Counted from the stretch's first letter, positions 49,480 through 58,811 are shown. The stretch: DNA of 64,000 bases from Mucilaginibacter sp. (GCA_028288025.1 JAQBOM010000022.1:52494-116493); one strand, 5' to 3'. Notes: a model not told the origin generated them from the sequence alone. Program-made: numbers and translations.

Positions 49480-51456
49480 TTAGTAATTGAGTAGTTTTTG
49501 CATTGTTTCTTCCAGCCGGGCTTTGGCCAGGAATTGATCTTCCAGCGCTTTATTCATCGGGATGGCGGTGTCCAGGCTGGCGCAGCGCATAATGGGCGCG
49601 TCGAGATATTTGAAACAATGCTCGCCTAAATAAGCAGCAAGTTCGCTGCCGAACCCGCAGGTCAGTGTATCTTCATGGAGGATCAATACCCGGCCCGTTT
49701 TTTTGGCGCTGTTTTCCACCGTCTCCTTATCCCAGGGCTGCAGGCTGCGGAGGTCTATGATTTCGATAGATAGCTCCGGATGTTTATCGGCATATTCCAT
49801 GGCCCAGTGAACGCCCAGCCCATAAGTGATGATGCTGGCGCTACGCCCCTCGCGAATGGTTTTTGCTTTACCGATCTCAACATAATAATCTCCTTCGGGT
49901 ATTTCGCCGCTTGTGCTGCGATACAGGAATTTATGTTCGAAATAGATCACCGGGTTAGGGTCGTCAATTGCAGCCATCAACAGCCCTTTGGCATCATCCG
50001 GGAAAGCGGGATAAACGACTTTGAGGCCGGGCGTTTTGGTAAACCAGGCCTCGTTGCTTTGCGAATGGAATGGTCCCGCGCCGGTACCTGCACCGGCAGG
50101 CATGCGGATCACTACGTCAACAGGCTGATCCCACCGGTAATAGGTTTTAGCCAGGTTGTTCACGATCTGGTTAAAACCGCAGCTAACAAAATCAGCAAAC
50201 TGCATTTCCATTATGGCTTTATAACCATTCAACGCCAGCCCCATAGCGGCGCCCACAATACCCGACTCGCAAATGGGCGTGTTCCTTACCCGTTCCCTGC
50301 CAAACTCTTCTATAAAGCCTTGCGTGATTTTAAACGCACCGCCGTATTCGGCGATATCCTGGCCCATAATTACGAGGTTGTCGTGTTTGCGCATGGCCTG
50401 TCGCATGCCGTCACTTATGGCATCGATGTAACGCTGGATTGTTGTAATGTTAGAAGGTTGTAACGTTGGAAGGGTGTGGGATTTATACATATCCCCAAGC
50501 TCGATTCCTGTGTCAGGAACGATCTCAGGCTCATTGAATACCTGCTCAATTTCGGACTCGATCATCGCATTGAATTCGCTTTTCAATTGCGGTATCCATT
50601 CGGGACGCAGTACTTGTTCGCCGAGTAAAAAAGTCTCAAAATTGACGAGCGGGTCCTTTTCCTTCCACTCGTCGAATAACTCCTGCGGAACATATTTGGT
50701 GCCCGAGGCTTCCTCATGCCCGCGCATCCTGAAAGTCATGCACTCCAGTAAGACCGGGCGGGGGTGTTGGCGCATGCTGTTTGCCAGTTCGCTTACTGTA
50801 TGGTACACTTCAAGCAAATTGTTGCCATCGATCTGCCGCCCCTCAATGCCGTAGCCTATGGCTTTGTCGACAAGGTTTTTGCAGCGGTATTGCTCATTTA
50901 TAGGTGTGGATAATCCGTAGCCATTGTTCTCGATCAAAAAAATAACCGGCAAATCCCAAACAGCGGCAATATTCAGTGCTTCGTGAAAATCGCCCTCGCT
51001 GGTGGCACCCTCGCCGGTAAATACTAATGTCGCTTTGTTTCGCTTACCCAGCACATCTGCCAGTGCAATGCCATCGGCTAAAGCCAGCTGCGGCCCCAGG
51101 TGCGATATCATGCCTATGATCTTATATTCCTGTGTGCCGAAATGAAATGAGCGATCGCGCCCCTTTGTAAAGCCCGACGCCTTCCCCTGCCACTGTGCCA
51201 TCAGCCGCGACAGCGGGATATCACGGGTGGTGAAAACACCAAGGTTGCGGTGCATCGGCAAAATATATTCGTCATTATTCATGGCCAGGGTACTGCCAAC
51301 AGCAATAGCCTCCTGCCCGATCCCCGAAAACCATTTACCGATACGGCCCTGGCGTAACAGGATCAGCATTTTCTCCTCAACCAGCCTCGGCCACAGCAGT
51401 TTCTTATAAAAATCTATTAACTGGTTATTATTTAGGCCTTTTCTGTCGAAAATCAT
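49480..51456 (-). CDS. Fused alpha/beta E1 of a 2-oxoacid dehydrogenase (second copy)
   Basis: The 658-residue protein joins an alpha E1 part (about residues 1-310) and a beta part (about 335-658, MRQAMRKHDNLVIMGQDIAE onward). The TPP motif is GEGATSEG (148-150 onward) with NN in LIENNGYGLS (177-178), near the normal GDG...NN form. The beta part has MPAGAGTGAGPFHSQSNEAW and ILHEDTLTCGFGSELAAYLG. It would be the decarboxylase of a pyruvate or branched-chain 2-oxoacid complex. It is about 150 residues shorter than the paralogue at 33340. No E2 or lipoamide dehydrogenase gene is adjacent. Confidence 0.9.
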   Translation of the reverse strand: MIFDRKGLNNNQLIDFYKKLLWPRLVEEKMLILLRQGRIGKWFSGIGQEAIAVGSTLAMNNDEYILPMHRNLGVFTTRDIPLSRLMAQWQGKASGFTKGRDRSFHFGTQEYKIIGMISHLGPQLALADGIALADVLGKRNKATLVFTGEGATSEGDFHEALNIAAVWDLPVIFLIENNGYGLSTPINEQYRCKNLVDKAIGYGIEGRQIDGNNLLEVYHTVSELANSMRQHPRPVLLECMTFRMRGHEEASGTKYVPQELFDEWKEKDPLVNFETFLLGEQVLRPEWIPQLKSEFNAMIESEIEQVFNEPEIVPDTGIELGDMYKSHTLPTLQPSNITTIQRYIDAISDGMRQAMRKHDNLVIMGQDIAEYGGAFKITQGFIEEFGRERVRNTPICESGIVGAAMGLALNGYKAIMEMQFADFVSCGFNQIVNNLAKTYYRWDQPVDVVIRMPAGAGTGAGPFHSQSNEAWFTKTPGLKVVYPAFPDDAKGLLMAAIDDPNPVIYFEHKFLYRSTSGEIPEGDYYVEIGKAKTIREGRSASIITYGLGVHWAMEYADKHPELSIEIIDLRSLQPWDKETVENSAKKTGRVLILHEDTLTCGFGSELAAYLGEHCFKYLDAPIMRCASLDTAIPMNKALEDQFLAKARLEETMQKLLNY

Positions 51457-51504
51457 CCCGTAAAACTACAGAAGTTTTTAAAACTTTGGTATGTTTGTCG
51501 TTGG

Positions 51505-51611
51505 TCATTAGTCACTTGTCAGTGGTCATTGGAAAGTGTTTTCGAATGACCGATCAATTGCTGACGAGTGAAATGGTTTCTCTGCCCCTTGTTAAACCAA
51601 TGACTAATGAC
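51505..51611. repeat. Inverted GGTCATTAGTCA repeats before the DUF4198 gene
   Basis: GGTCATTAGTCA near 51505-51516 is repeated as its reverse complement TGACTAATGACC near 51600-51611. Further related pieces (TCAGTGGTCATTGG, ATCAATGACTAAC) lie around them. This short intergenic repeat fills the gap between the E1 gene and the DUF4198 gene. Confidence 0.5.
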
Positions 51612-51631
51612 CGCTGATCAATGACTAACCG

Positions 51632-52486
51632 ATGAAACGTACGCCTCTCTTTATTTTGATACTTGCTGCCGCCATCGGATTGGCTGCCACCACGCATGAC
51701 TTTTTCCTGGTGCCCGAAGCTTTTTTTTTGCATAAAGGAGACAAGCTCGATCTGCACCTATTAACGGGCGATGCGTTTGTTAAGGAGAATGAGGTCAGAT
51801 ATCAGCCGGCAAAAACCGATAAGTTTATGCTGTATGAAGGCTCCAAAAAAACCGACCTGACCAAAGTTGCAAAAGAGGGCGCCACGCCTTTGATCAGTTA
51901 CCCGCTGACCAATTCGGGCCAGGTGCTGGTAGAGATGACCAGGAGCCTGGAGCATGGCGATGCTTCGCGCGATAGCTATGCCGAGTTTTTAACCGGTGAA
52001 GGATTGGATAAGCTGGCCGAGAAAGTTAAGGGAGGCAACCAATTCAGGATAAAGGAGAAGTACACCCGCTATTTGAAAACCCTGGTTTCGGTTGACAACC
52101 ACGACGGAAGTGCATATTCCAAAGTGTTAAATGAAGATTATGAGATTATTCTGAAAAGCAATCCTTATAAAAGAAATTATGGTGAGGACATGACCGCCGC
52201 GATAAAATTTCAAGGCAAACCGGCCAAAGGCGCAATCGTTATGCTATTTATAAAAACCATCAGCGGAAACGTTTATCCGCAAAAATTAATAGCTGACGCT
52301 GATGGCATGGTATCGTTCACGACAACCCGCGAGGGCATTTACCTGTTGCGCAGCGTGCGCATTGAGCCAACCAATGATAAAGACGCCGACTTTATCGGCT
52401 GGTGGGCATCCTACACTTTCCCTTTCAGCAGCTCGGACGAGTTACCAAATAGCTATAAGGAGTTTGGGTTCGGGAATATACACTAA
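51632..52486 (+). CDS. DUF4198 secreted protein
   Basis: The 284-residue protein has a signal peptide (LFILILAAAIGLAATTHD) followed directly by HDFFLVPEAFFLHKGDKLDL, the hallmark start of DUF4198 (NikK-like) periplasmic proteins, some linked to nickel or cobalt uptake. A second beta domain starts near KSNPYKRNYGEDM. No metal transporter gene is adjacent, so a metal role is only suggested by family. Confidence 0.8.
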   Translation: MKRTPLFILILAAAIGLAATTHDFFLVPEAFFLHKGDKLDLHLLTGDAFVKENEVRYQPAKTDKFMLYEGSKKTDLTKVAKEGATPLISYPLTNSGQVLVEMTRSLEHGDASRDSYAEFLTGEGLDKLAEKVKGGNQFRIKEKYTRYLKTLVSVDNHDGSAYSKVLNEDYEIILKSNPYKRNYGEDMTAAIKFQGKPAKGAIVMLFIKTISGNVYPQKLIADADGMVSFTTTREGIYLLRSVRIEPTNDKDADFIGWWASYTFPFSSSDELPNSYKEFGFGNIH

Positions 52487-52544
52487 ATGATTTCGGATTT
52501 CGGAATTTCGATTTCGGATTTATTCTTTTGTCATTGGAATAAAA

Positions 52545-53930
52545 TTAGTCCTTAATCCCGTTCTGCTCTTTCCAGGTTTGGCTGAACGATTTTGCTGCCA
52601 CCTTTGGCATTTCCCTGAAATGGCCCCATGATTTTTTGAAGAACCGGCGCATCATGAAGTTTTTGGTTTTGCCGCTGAAAAAATCCATCATCTTGCGGCT
52701 CAGCATACCTTTTTTCCACATGGCCCAGCCCCATTTTTCTGTCGTAGCTACCATGTGCTCCTTTACCGCATCGCGGCGGTTAAGCAGCAACATTTTATGT
52801 ATTTCGATTTTTACCGGGCAAACCTCGGTACACTTACCACATAAACTGGAGGCATAACTCAGGTGTTTGAACTCTTCCATCCCGGCCATATGTGGTGTAA
52901 TGATAGAGCCGATCGGGCCGCTATAGGTAGTTTCGTAAGTATGGCCGCCAATGTTTTTATACACCGGGCAAGCATTTAAACAGGCACCGCAACGTATACA
53001 GTATAGCGCTTGCCTCTGTTCCTTTTGGGCCAGCAGGTTGGTGCGGCCGTTATCCAGCAGCACCACGTACATTTCTTCGGGGCCGTCGGTTTCTTCCGCT
53101 TTACGCGGCCCGCTTAAAATGGTGTTATAAACCGTTAGGTTTTGCCCGGTGCCGTGGGTGGCCAACATGGGCCAGAACAGATCCAGGTCGGCTATTGACG
53201 GGATGATCTTCTCGATACCCACCACCGTGATCTGTATTTTAGGAAAGGTGGTGGTTAAACGCGCGTTGCCCTCATTTTCGCTTATCGCAATGCTGCCGGT
53301 GTCGGCAATTATAAAATTGGCACCGGTAATACCTGCGTCAGCCTGTAGATACTTTTCGCGGAGCAATTCCCGGGCTTTTTGGGTAAGCTGCTCGGGCGTG
53401 GCATCAACCGGGGTGCCGAAACGCTCATTAAATAATTTGGCGATATCCTCTTTAGAAAGATGCATGGCCGGGGTAACAATATGATAAGGCTTCTGCCCCA
53501 GCAGCTGCACAATGTATTCGCCCAGGTCGGTTTCTAACGATTCGATATGGTTGTGCTCCAAAAACTCGTTCAGCTCAATTTCCTCGGTAACCATCGACTT
53601 TGATTTCACCACAGTTTTTACGCCGGCCTTTTGGAGGATGTTGAGAATTTCGCGATTGGCTTCAGCTGCATCACTGGCCCATATCACTTTTCCGCCGTTT
53701 TTTTGAAAATTGGCCTCAAACTCTGGTAAATACTTATCCAGATTTTCCATCACCTTCCACTTGATGGCGTGTCCCTTGCGCTTGGCATTCTCCAGGTTAA
53801 CCATCCTTGCCAGCCCGTTGTCAACCGCGGTATCGTACTTGCCGATATTATAGTTAATAATTCGGCGATGATCCAGGTCAAATGCCTTGTTCTCAGAGGT
53901 GGATACGAATTCTTCGGCAGTGCTTCCCAT
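52545..53930 (-). CDS. LutB/LldF-type iron-sulfur protein
   Basis: LutB is part of the LutABC lactate oxidation complex. The 461-residue protein has an N-terminal LUD domain (GITGANFIIADTGSIAISEN) and two 4Fe-4S motifs, CIRCGACLNACPVY and CGKCTEVCPV, plus a basic C-terminal tail with helical segments. Length and layout match LutB. The usual lutA and lutC genes are not beside it: polA is on one side and a DUF4198 gene on the other. Confidence 0.88.
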   Translation of the reverse strand: MGSTAEEFVSTSENKAFDLDHRRIINYNIGKYDTAVDNGLARMVNLENAKRKGHAIKWKVMENLDKYLPEFEANFQKNGGKVIWASDAAEANREILNILQKAGVKTVVKSKSMVTEEIELNEFLEHNHIESLETDLGEYIVQLLGQKPYHIVTPAMHLSKEDIAKLFNERFGTPVDATPEQLTQKARELLREKYLQADAGITGANFIIADTGSIAISENEGNARLTTTFPKIQITVVGIEKIIPSIADLDLFWPMLATHGTGQNLTVYNTILSGPRKAEETDGPEEMYVVLLDNGRTNLLAQKEQRQALYCIRCGACLNACPVYKNIGGHTYETTYSGPIGSIITPHMAGMEEFKHLSYASSLCGKCTEVCPVKIEIHKMLLLNRRDAVKEHMVATTEKWGWAMWKKGMLSRKMMDFFSGKTKNFMMRRFFKKSWGHFREMPKVAAKSFSQTWKEQNGIKD

Positions 53931-53999
53931 TCAGGCGAAATTAGAATTTTTGATCAAAAAAGACGAGTAAAACTATACACGGTTAAAATAATCTGTCAA

Positions 54000-56810
54000 T
54001 TAATGCGCTTCCAGCCAATTCGACCCGGTACCTATCTCGACCACGATAGGTACTTTGGTTTTTATGGCGTTCTTCATGTTTTCCATAATGATCGGCTTTA
54101 CGATCTCCACCTCGTGGTGCGGCACATCAAAAACCAACTCATCATGTACCTGCATGGTCATGCGGGCATCCAGGTTCCGCACTTTAAATTCACGATGGAT
54201 ATTGATCATGGCAATTTTTATCATATCCGCTGCTGATCCCTGTATCGGCGCGTTGATGGCGTTTCGCTCGGCAAAGCCGCGTACGGTTTGATTGGCCGAG
54301 TTGATGTCGCGCAGGTATCTCCGCCGGCCCATTAGGGTGCATACATAGCCGTTCTCGCGTGCAAAGTTCATCGTATCGTTCATATAGCTTTTAATGCCGG
54401 GATACTGTGCGAAATAGTTTTCGATAATTTCAGCAGCCTCCTTGCGGGGAATGCCTAAGCTTTGTGATAAGCCAAACGCCGATTGCCCGTAAATGATGCC
54501 GAAATTCACAGCCTTTGCGTTGCGGCGCTGCGTACTGGTTACTTCTTCGAGCGAGAGGCCATATACATTAGCCGCCGTTGCGGTGTGGATATCCAGGTTT
54601 TTAACGAAGGCTTCCATCATATTCGCGTCTTTGCTGATCTCGGCAATGATGCGCAATTCTATCTGCGAATAATCCGCCGAAACGATGGTGTGGCCGCTGT
54701 CGCGCGGGATAAAGGCTTTCCTTACCTCCCTGCCGCGTTCCGTGCGAATGGGGATGTTTTGCAGGTTGGGATTATTTGAGCTCAAACGTCCGGTTGCAGC
54801 CACGGCCTGGTTGTAGGATGTATGCACCCTGCCGGTCTTGGGGTTCACCATCTGCGGCAACGCATCAACATAGGTCGATTTGAGTTTTTGCAGCTGGCGA
54901 AAATCAAGGATGTCCCGCACGATGTCGCTTTTAGCGGCGAGTGCCAGCAAAACATCCTCGCCGGTTTGGTACTGGCCTGTTTTTGTTTTTTTTGCTTTTG
55001 GATCGAGCTGCAGTTTTTCAAATAAAACCTCACCAAGTTGTTTTGGCGACGAAACGTTAAAACGTACGCCGGCTTTTTCAAATACCGTTTTTTCCAATCG
55101 GGCAATATCTATTTCCAGCTCTTTTGAAAATTCTTTCAGCGTATCATGATCTATGCGCACGCCTTCATACTCGATATCCGCCAGCACATAAATTAAAGGG
55201 TGTTCAATTTCGTGGATCAGCTTTTCGCTCTCCACCTCTTTTAGCCTTGGTTCAAATATGTTTTTCAATTGAAGGGTGATGTCGGCATCTTCGGCGGCGT
55301 ATTCCTTTATTTTTTCAATTTCAACATCGCGCATGCTGCCTTGGTTTTTACCTTTTGCGCCAATTAATTCGGTAATGGATACCGGCTTATAACCCAGGTA
55401 GTTTTCCGACAGTATATCCATGTTGTGACGCGTATCCGGATCGATCACGTAATGTGCCATCATGGTATCAAACAGGTCGCCTTTTACTTCGACACCATAC
55501 CACTTGAGCATTAAGATGTCAAACTTCAGGTTCTGGCCAATTTTGCCAATCGCGGCATTTTCAAGTACCGGCTTAAACTCGCTTACAATTTTGATCACTT
55601 CCTGCTCGTTCTCAGGCACGGGCACATACCACGCCTCGCCGGGCTTTATGGCGAAGGATAGACCCACCAGCTCACAATGATTGGCATCGGTGCCGGTGGT
55701 TTCGGTATCAAAGCAAAAGCTTTTTTCCTTAAGCAACTGAGCAATCAGTTCAGCGCGCTTTTCAAATGTATCCGCCAGGTAATATTGGTGCGGAACGTTA
55801 TTTATATTTTTTGAAACGACATTAAATTCGGGTTCGGCTATGTCGGCCATATCAACCGTCATAGTAGTGCGGCCGGTAGCTACTTCGTTTCCGAAGAGGT
55901 CGGTTTGTATACCAACCGATTTCATTTCGGTAATGCTGAAATCGTCGCCAAAAACACGTTTGCCCAATGTCCGGAATTCCAGTTCAGCAAATAATGGCTC
56001 GAGCAGATCCTTGCTTGGCGCACATATTTCCAGCCCGCCCTCGTCCAGCTCAACCGGTACATTTAACAGGATAGTCGCCAGTTTTTTCGATAATAAACCC
56101 TGTTCAGCATATTGTTCCACGTTTTCGCGGAGCTTGCCTTTTAATTCGTGACTGTGGTTAATTATTTCTTCAACCGAACCATATTGTTTGATCAGCAGCT
56201 TGGCGGTTTTTTCGCCAACTCCGGGTATACCGGGGATATTATCCACCGCGTCGCCCCAAAGGCCTAAAATATCGATCACCTGTTCTACCCGTTCCACCTC
56301 CCATTTTTCAAGCACCTCCTTTACGCCTAAGATCTCCATATCGTTACCCATGCGTGCGGGCTTATAAATACGGATATTTTCGGAAACAAGCTGCGCAAAA
56401 TCTTTGTCAGGCGTCATGCAATATACCTGGTAGCCTTTGGCCTCGGCTTTTTTGGCCAGGGTGCCGATGATATCATCAGCCTCGTAACCATCCGAAGTGA
56501 TAACCGGAATATTAAAACCAAGTATCAGCTTATAGATATAAGGCAATGCCTTTGAAAGATCCTCCGGCATCGTTTCGCGGTGGGCCTTGTAGGCAGCGAA
56601 ATCGGTATGACGTTCGGTTGGCGCATCGGTGTCAAATACCACGGCCATATGTGTGGGCTTTTCTTTGCGCAGAATCTCCATCAGGGTATTGGTGAAACCC
56701 ATCACCGCCGATGTGTTCAGTCCGCCCGAGGTAAACCGCGGGTTTTTACTCAAAGCAAAATGCGCCCGGTATATCAGGGCCATGCCGTCTAAAAGGAATA
56801 GTTTTTTCAT
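54000..56810 (-). CDS. polA: DNA polymerase I
   Basis: The 936-residue protein has all three domains of Pol I, which fills gaps and removes RNA primers. The 5'-nuclease starts MKKLFLLDGMALIYRAHFAL. The 3'-5' proofreading domain retains its acidic residues in FCFDTETTGTDAN, IGQNLKFDILML and AAEDADITLQL. The polymerase has VSADYSQIELRIIAE, RRNAKAVNFGIIYGQSAFGL and MQVHDELVFDV. The proofreading site therefore looks intact. It starts at ATG 56810; repeats of the TGATTACACCGATT type lie directly upstream. Confidence 0.97.
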   Translation of the reverse strand: MKKLFLLDGMALIYRAHFALSKNPRFTSGGLNTSAVMGFTNTLMEILRKEKPTHMAVVFDTDAPTERHTDFAAYKAHRETMPEDLSKALPYIYKLILGFNIPVITSDGYEADDIIGTLAKKAEAKGYQVYCMTPDKDFAQLVSENIRIYKPARMGNDMEILGVKEVLEKWEVERVEQVIDILGLWGDAVDNIPGIPGVGEKTAKLLIKQYGSVEEIINHSHELKGKLRENVEQYAEQGLLSKKLATILLNVPVELDEGGLEICAPSKDLLEPLFAELEFRTLGKRVFGDDFSITEMKSVGIQTDLFGNEVATGRTTMTVDMADIAEPEFNVVSKNINNVPHQYYLADTFEKRAELIAQLLKEKSFCFDTETTGTDANHCELVGLSFAIKPGEAWYVPVPENEQEVIKIVSEFKPVLENAAIGKIGQNLKFDILMLKWYGVEVKGDLFDTMMAHYVIDPDTRHNMDILSENYLGYKPVSITELIGAKGKNQGSMRDVEIEKIKEYAAEDADITLQLKNIFEPRLKEVESEKLIHEIEHPLIYVLADIEYEGVRIDHDTLKEFSKELEIDIARLEKTVFEKAGVRFNVSSPKQLGEVLFEKLQLDPKAKKTKTGQYQTGEDVLLALAAKSDIVRDILDFRQLQKLKSTYVDALPQMVNPKTGRVHTSYNQAVAATGRLSSNNPNLQNIPIRTERGREVRKAFIPRDSGHTIVSADYSQIELRIIAEISKDANMMEAFVKNLDIHTATAANVYGLSLEEVTSTQRRNAKAVNFGIIYGQSAFGLSQSLGIPRKEAAEIIENYFAQYPGIKSYMNDTMNFARENGYVCTLMGRRRYLRDINSANQTVRGFAERNAINAPIQGSAADMIKIAMINIHREFKVRNLDARMTMQVHDELVFDVPHHEVEIVKPIIMENMKNAIKTKVPIVVEIGTGSNWLEAH

Positions 56811-56813
56811 TAT

Positions 56814-56972
56814 TGATTACACCGATTTAAATTTGATTACACCGATTGTATCGGCAGCAATCTAAAATAATGTGTTTCAAAAATACGATTTATGTTTGTC
56901 TCTCATCATCCCTAATCCCACGTAAATCATAAAAAAACCAATCGGTGTAATCAATCCGCAATCGGTGAAATC
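56814..56972. repeat. Inverted copies of TGATTACACCGATT / AATCGGTGTAATCA between polA and tag
   Basis: TGATTACACCGATT occurs at 56814-56827 and again at 56834-56847. Its reverse complement AATCGGTGTAATCA is at 56940-56953, and AATCGGTGAAATC at 56960-56972. The copies thus flank the gap in opposite orientation, like the arms of a small element. The tag stop codon begins at the last base of the final copy. The same motif family occurs near thiL and nadA. Confidence 0.6.
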
Positions 56973-57550
56973 TACTTAAATGCACAATCCGGCAAATGGT
57001 CGTTCACCATGCCGGTGGCCTGCATGTGGGCGTAACAAATAGTGGTACCAAAAAACTTAAACCCGCGTTTTTTCATGTCTTTACTAATGGCGTCGGATAT
57101 TTCGGTACTGGCCGGCGCTTGCTGGTAATGGTTAACAATAGGTTTGCCGCCCGGCATAAAACTGTACAGGTACTTGTCAAACGACCCAAACTCCTTTTGT
57201 ACGTCCATAAATAATTTAGCATTGCTTATGGCCGCATGTATTTTCAGCCGGTTACGGATAATGCCGGTATCATTCAGTAGCCGCTCCACATCATCCGGAC
57301 CAAAGGCCGCCACTTTTTCAACATCAAAATCCGCGAAAGCTTTCCGGTAACCTTCCCGGCGACGCAAAATGGTGATCCAGCTCAATCCCGCCTGCGCCGA
57401 TTCAAGCACCAGGAATTCGAAAAGCTTTTTATCGTCGTGTACTTCTCTGCCCCATTCTTCGTCGTGGTATTTCATATACAGCGGGTCGGTACCAGGCCAG
57501 TGGCAGCGTTTTAGGCCATCAGTTGGCGGTTTGGAGTTGGCAGCTTGCAT
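56972..57550 (-). CDS. tag: DNA-3-methyladenine glycosylase I
   Basis: Tag removes 3-methyladenine from DNA in base excision repair. RCHWPGTDPLYMKYHDEEWG, with the cysteine/histidine zinc ligands, and later MVNDHLPDC, with the closing ligands, define the family. LLNDTGIIRNRLKIHAAISN covers the helix-hairpin-helix region. The frame is open to TTG 57622, but ATG 57550 gives 192 residues, near the E. coli length. The first dozen residues (QAANSKPPTDG) are encoded by an intergenic repeat, so they may be non-functional. Confidence 0.93.
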   Translation of the reverse strand: MQAANSKPPTDGLKRCHWPGTDPLYMKYHDEEWGREVHDDKKLFEFLVLESAQAGLSWITILRRREGYRKAFADFDVEKVAAFGPDDVERLLNDTGIIRNRLKIHAAISNAKLFMDVQKEFGSFDKYLYSFMPGGKPIVNHYQQAPASTEISDAISKDMKKRGFKFFGTTICYAHMQATGMVNDHLPDCAFK

Positions 57551-57615
57551 TTTATTGGGATAAGATTCTCTAATTAAGCTATTATTTTGCAAACTGCAAA
57601 CTATTAACTGCCAAC
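57518..57615. repeat. CAGTTGGCAGTTTGCAG-type intergenic repeats between tag and the AhpD-like gene
   Basis: Units such as CAGTTGGCGGTTTGGAGTTG, TTGCAAACTGCAAACT and AACTGCCAACTGAAC fill this gap in both orientations. They overlap the tag start and the stop of the AhpD-like gene. They belong to the same family as the repeats at 37736-37904. Confidence 0.5.
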
Positions 57616-57951
57616 TGAACAAAGTTCATCCCAATACTCAACAGCTCTCCTGTAGTGCGGAATAACAATTGACCCGCCAACTAAATTGGCGATCATAAAT
57701 ACCTCGTTCATTTCATCGTGGTTGACACCTGCCTCGTGGCATTTGCCTAAATGGTATTTGATGCAATCATCACAACGCAGCACCATAGATGCGACGAGGC
57801 CCAGCATTTCCTTGGTTTTTACATCCAGCGCGCCGGCGGCATAGGTTGTGGTATCGAGCGCGAAAAAGCGTTTGATATTGGTATTTGCCGTTTCCATTAT
57901 CCTGTCGTTCATTTTGGTACGATAGGATTCGAAATCTTCTATTAGAGACAT
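57604..57951 (-). CDS. Carboxymuconolactone decarboxylase family (AhpD-like) protein
   Basis: The 115-residue protein has the AhpD-like helical fold with the redox CxxC and following histidine in LRCDDCIKYHLGKCHEAG, so it is probably a thiol peroxidase or disulfide reductase rather than a decarboxylase. MKRFFALDTT-type sequences and KTKEMLGLVASMVLRC precede it. The last residues (CSVGS) and the stop codon fall in an intergenic repeat. Confidence 0.85.
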   Translation of the reverse strand: MSLIEDFESYRTKMNDRIMETANTNIKRFFALDTTTYAAGALDVKTKEMLGLVASMVLRCDDCIKYHLGKCHEAGVNHDEMNEVFMIANLVGGSIVIPHYRRAVEYWDELCSVGS

Positions 57952-57965
57952 ATTTTTAATTGTTG

Positions 57966-58000
57966 ATTTAATGATTTAGTGAATTAGTGAATTAGTGAAT
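57966..58000. repeat. Short tandem repeat TTAGTGAA
   Basis: Upstream of the divergent VOC and AhpD-like genes there is a run of GATTTAGTGAATTAGTGAA followed by another TTAGTGAA unit. It is a simple 8- to 9-base tandem repeat with about three units and unknown role. Confidence 0.5.
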
Positions 58001-58068
58001 CGGGAGCTTCGCATTTCCGAAATTCGAAATAAAAAGTCTTATTTTTATCACACTATAATCATAAACCC

Positions 58069-58446
58069 ATGGATAGCTTATCACCCAACATTTTTGTGAA
58101 CAATATGAATGAAACCATTGATTTTTATAAGTCAATCGGGTTTCAGCTGGTAATGACCGTGCCCGAAGCAGGCGCTGATTTTGACTGGGCCATGCTGATG
58201 AACGGCGAAGTTACCTTCATGTTTCAAACCTTCGCCAGCCTGGGCGACGAGTTGCCTGCCATAAGCCGGCAACCCGGCGGCTCGCTGCTGTTTTATATCA
58301 AGCTAAAAAAGATCCGCGAGTTTTTTGAGTTGGTGAAAGATAAAGTTACCGTTTTGAAAGGTATTGAAACAACTTTTTACGGCGCCACTGAGTTTTCCAT
58401 CCTTGACAATAATAACTATGTGCTGACTTTTGCCGAAGATGAATAA
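58069..58446 (+). CDS. VOC family protein
   Basis: The 125-residue protein has the first VOC module LSPNIFVNNMNETIDFYKSI followed by GFQLVMTVPE, and ends TEFSILDNNNYVLTFAEDE with a conserved acidic residue. It is the first of two VOC genes that overlap by one base (TAATG), so they are co-translated. The substrate is unknown; such tandem VOC genes may act as a pair. Confidence 0.82.
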   Translation: MDSLSPNIFVNNMNETIDFYKSIGFQLVMTVPEAGADFDWAMLMNGEVTFMFQTFASLGDELPAISRQPGGSLLFYIKLKKIREFFELVKDKVTVLKGIETTFYGATEFSILDNNNYVLTFAEDE

Positions 58447-58811
58447 TGATCGACTTTACCCGTATTAACCATATCCATATTTGCGCGCCGCCCGAAAGAC
58501 TGGAAGAGGCAAGGCGTTTTTACACAGACGTGATCGGCTTAAGAGAAATTCACCGGCCGGAGGTTTTTCCGGCACCCGGACATTGGTTTGCCATTGGCGA
58601 TATTGAACTGCACATAGGGGTTGAAGCGCTGCAAATAAAAACCATCAGGCATTCGGCGTTTGAGGTTGCTGATATTGCTGCTGCGAGAAGGCAATTGCAA
58701 AAGCACGGCATCGAAATATCCGAAGAGCCTGTCATCCCCGGCCGCGAGCGGTTTTCATTCCTGGACCCATTTTGCAACCGCATGGAGCTGCTGCAAATGA
58801 TTGACAGTTAG
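58446..58811 (+). CDS. VOC family (glyoxalase-like) protein
   Basis: The 121-residue protein begins with IDFTRINHIHICAPPERLEE and ARRFYTDVIGL, and ends FSFLDPFCNRMELLQM, the typical metal-site ends of a glyoxalase-type VOC domain (His near the start, Glu near the end). Its start overlaps the stop of the preceding VOC gene by one base. Substrate unknown. Confidence 0.85.
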   Translation: MIDFTRINHIHICAPPERLEEARRFYTDVIGLREIHRPEVFPAPGHWFAIGDIELHIGVEALQIKTIRHSAFEVADIAAARRQLQKHGIEISEEPVIPGRERFSFLDPFCNRMELLQMIDS

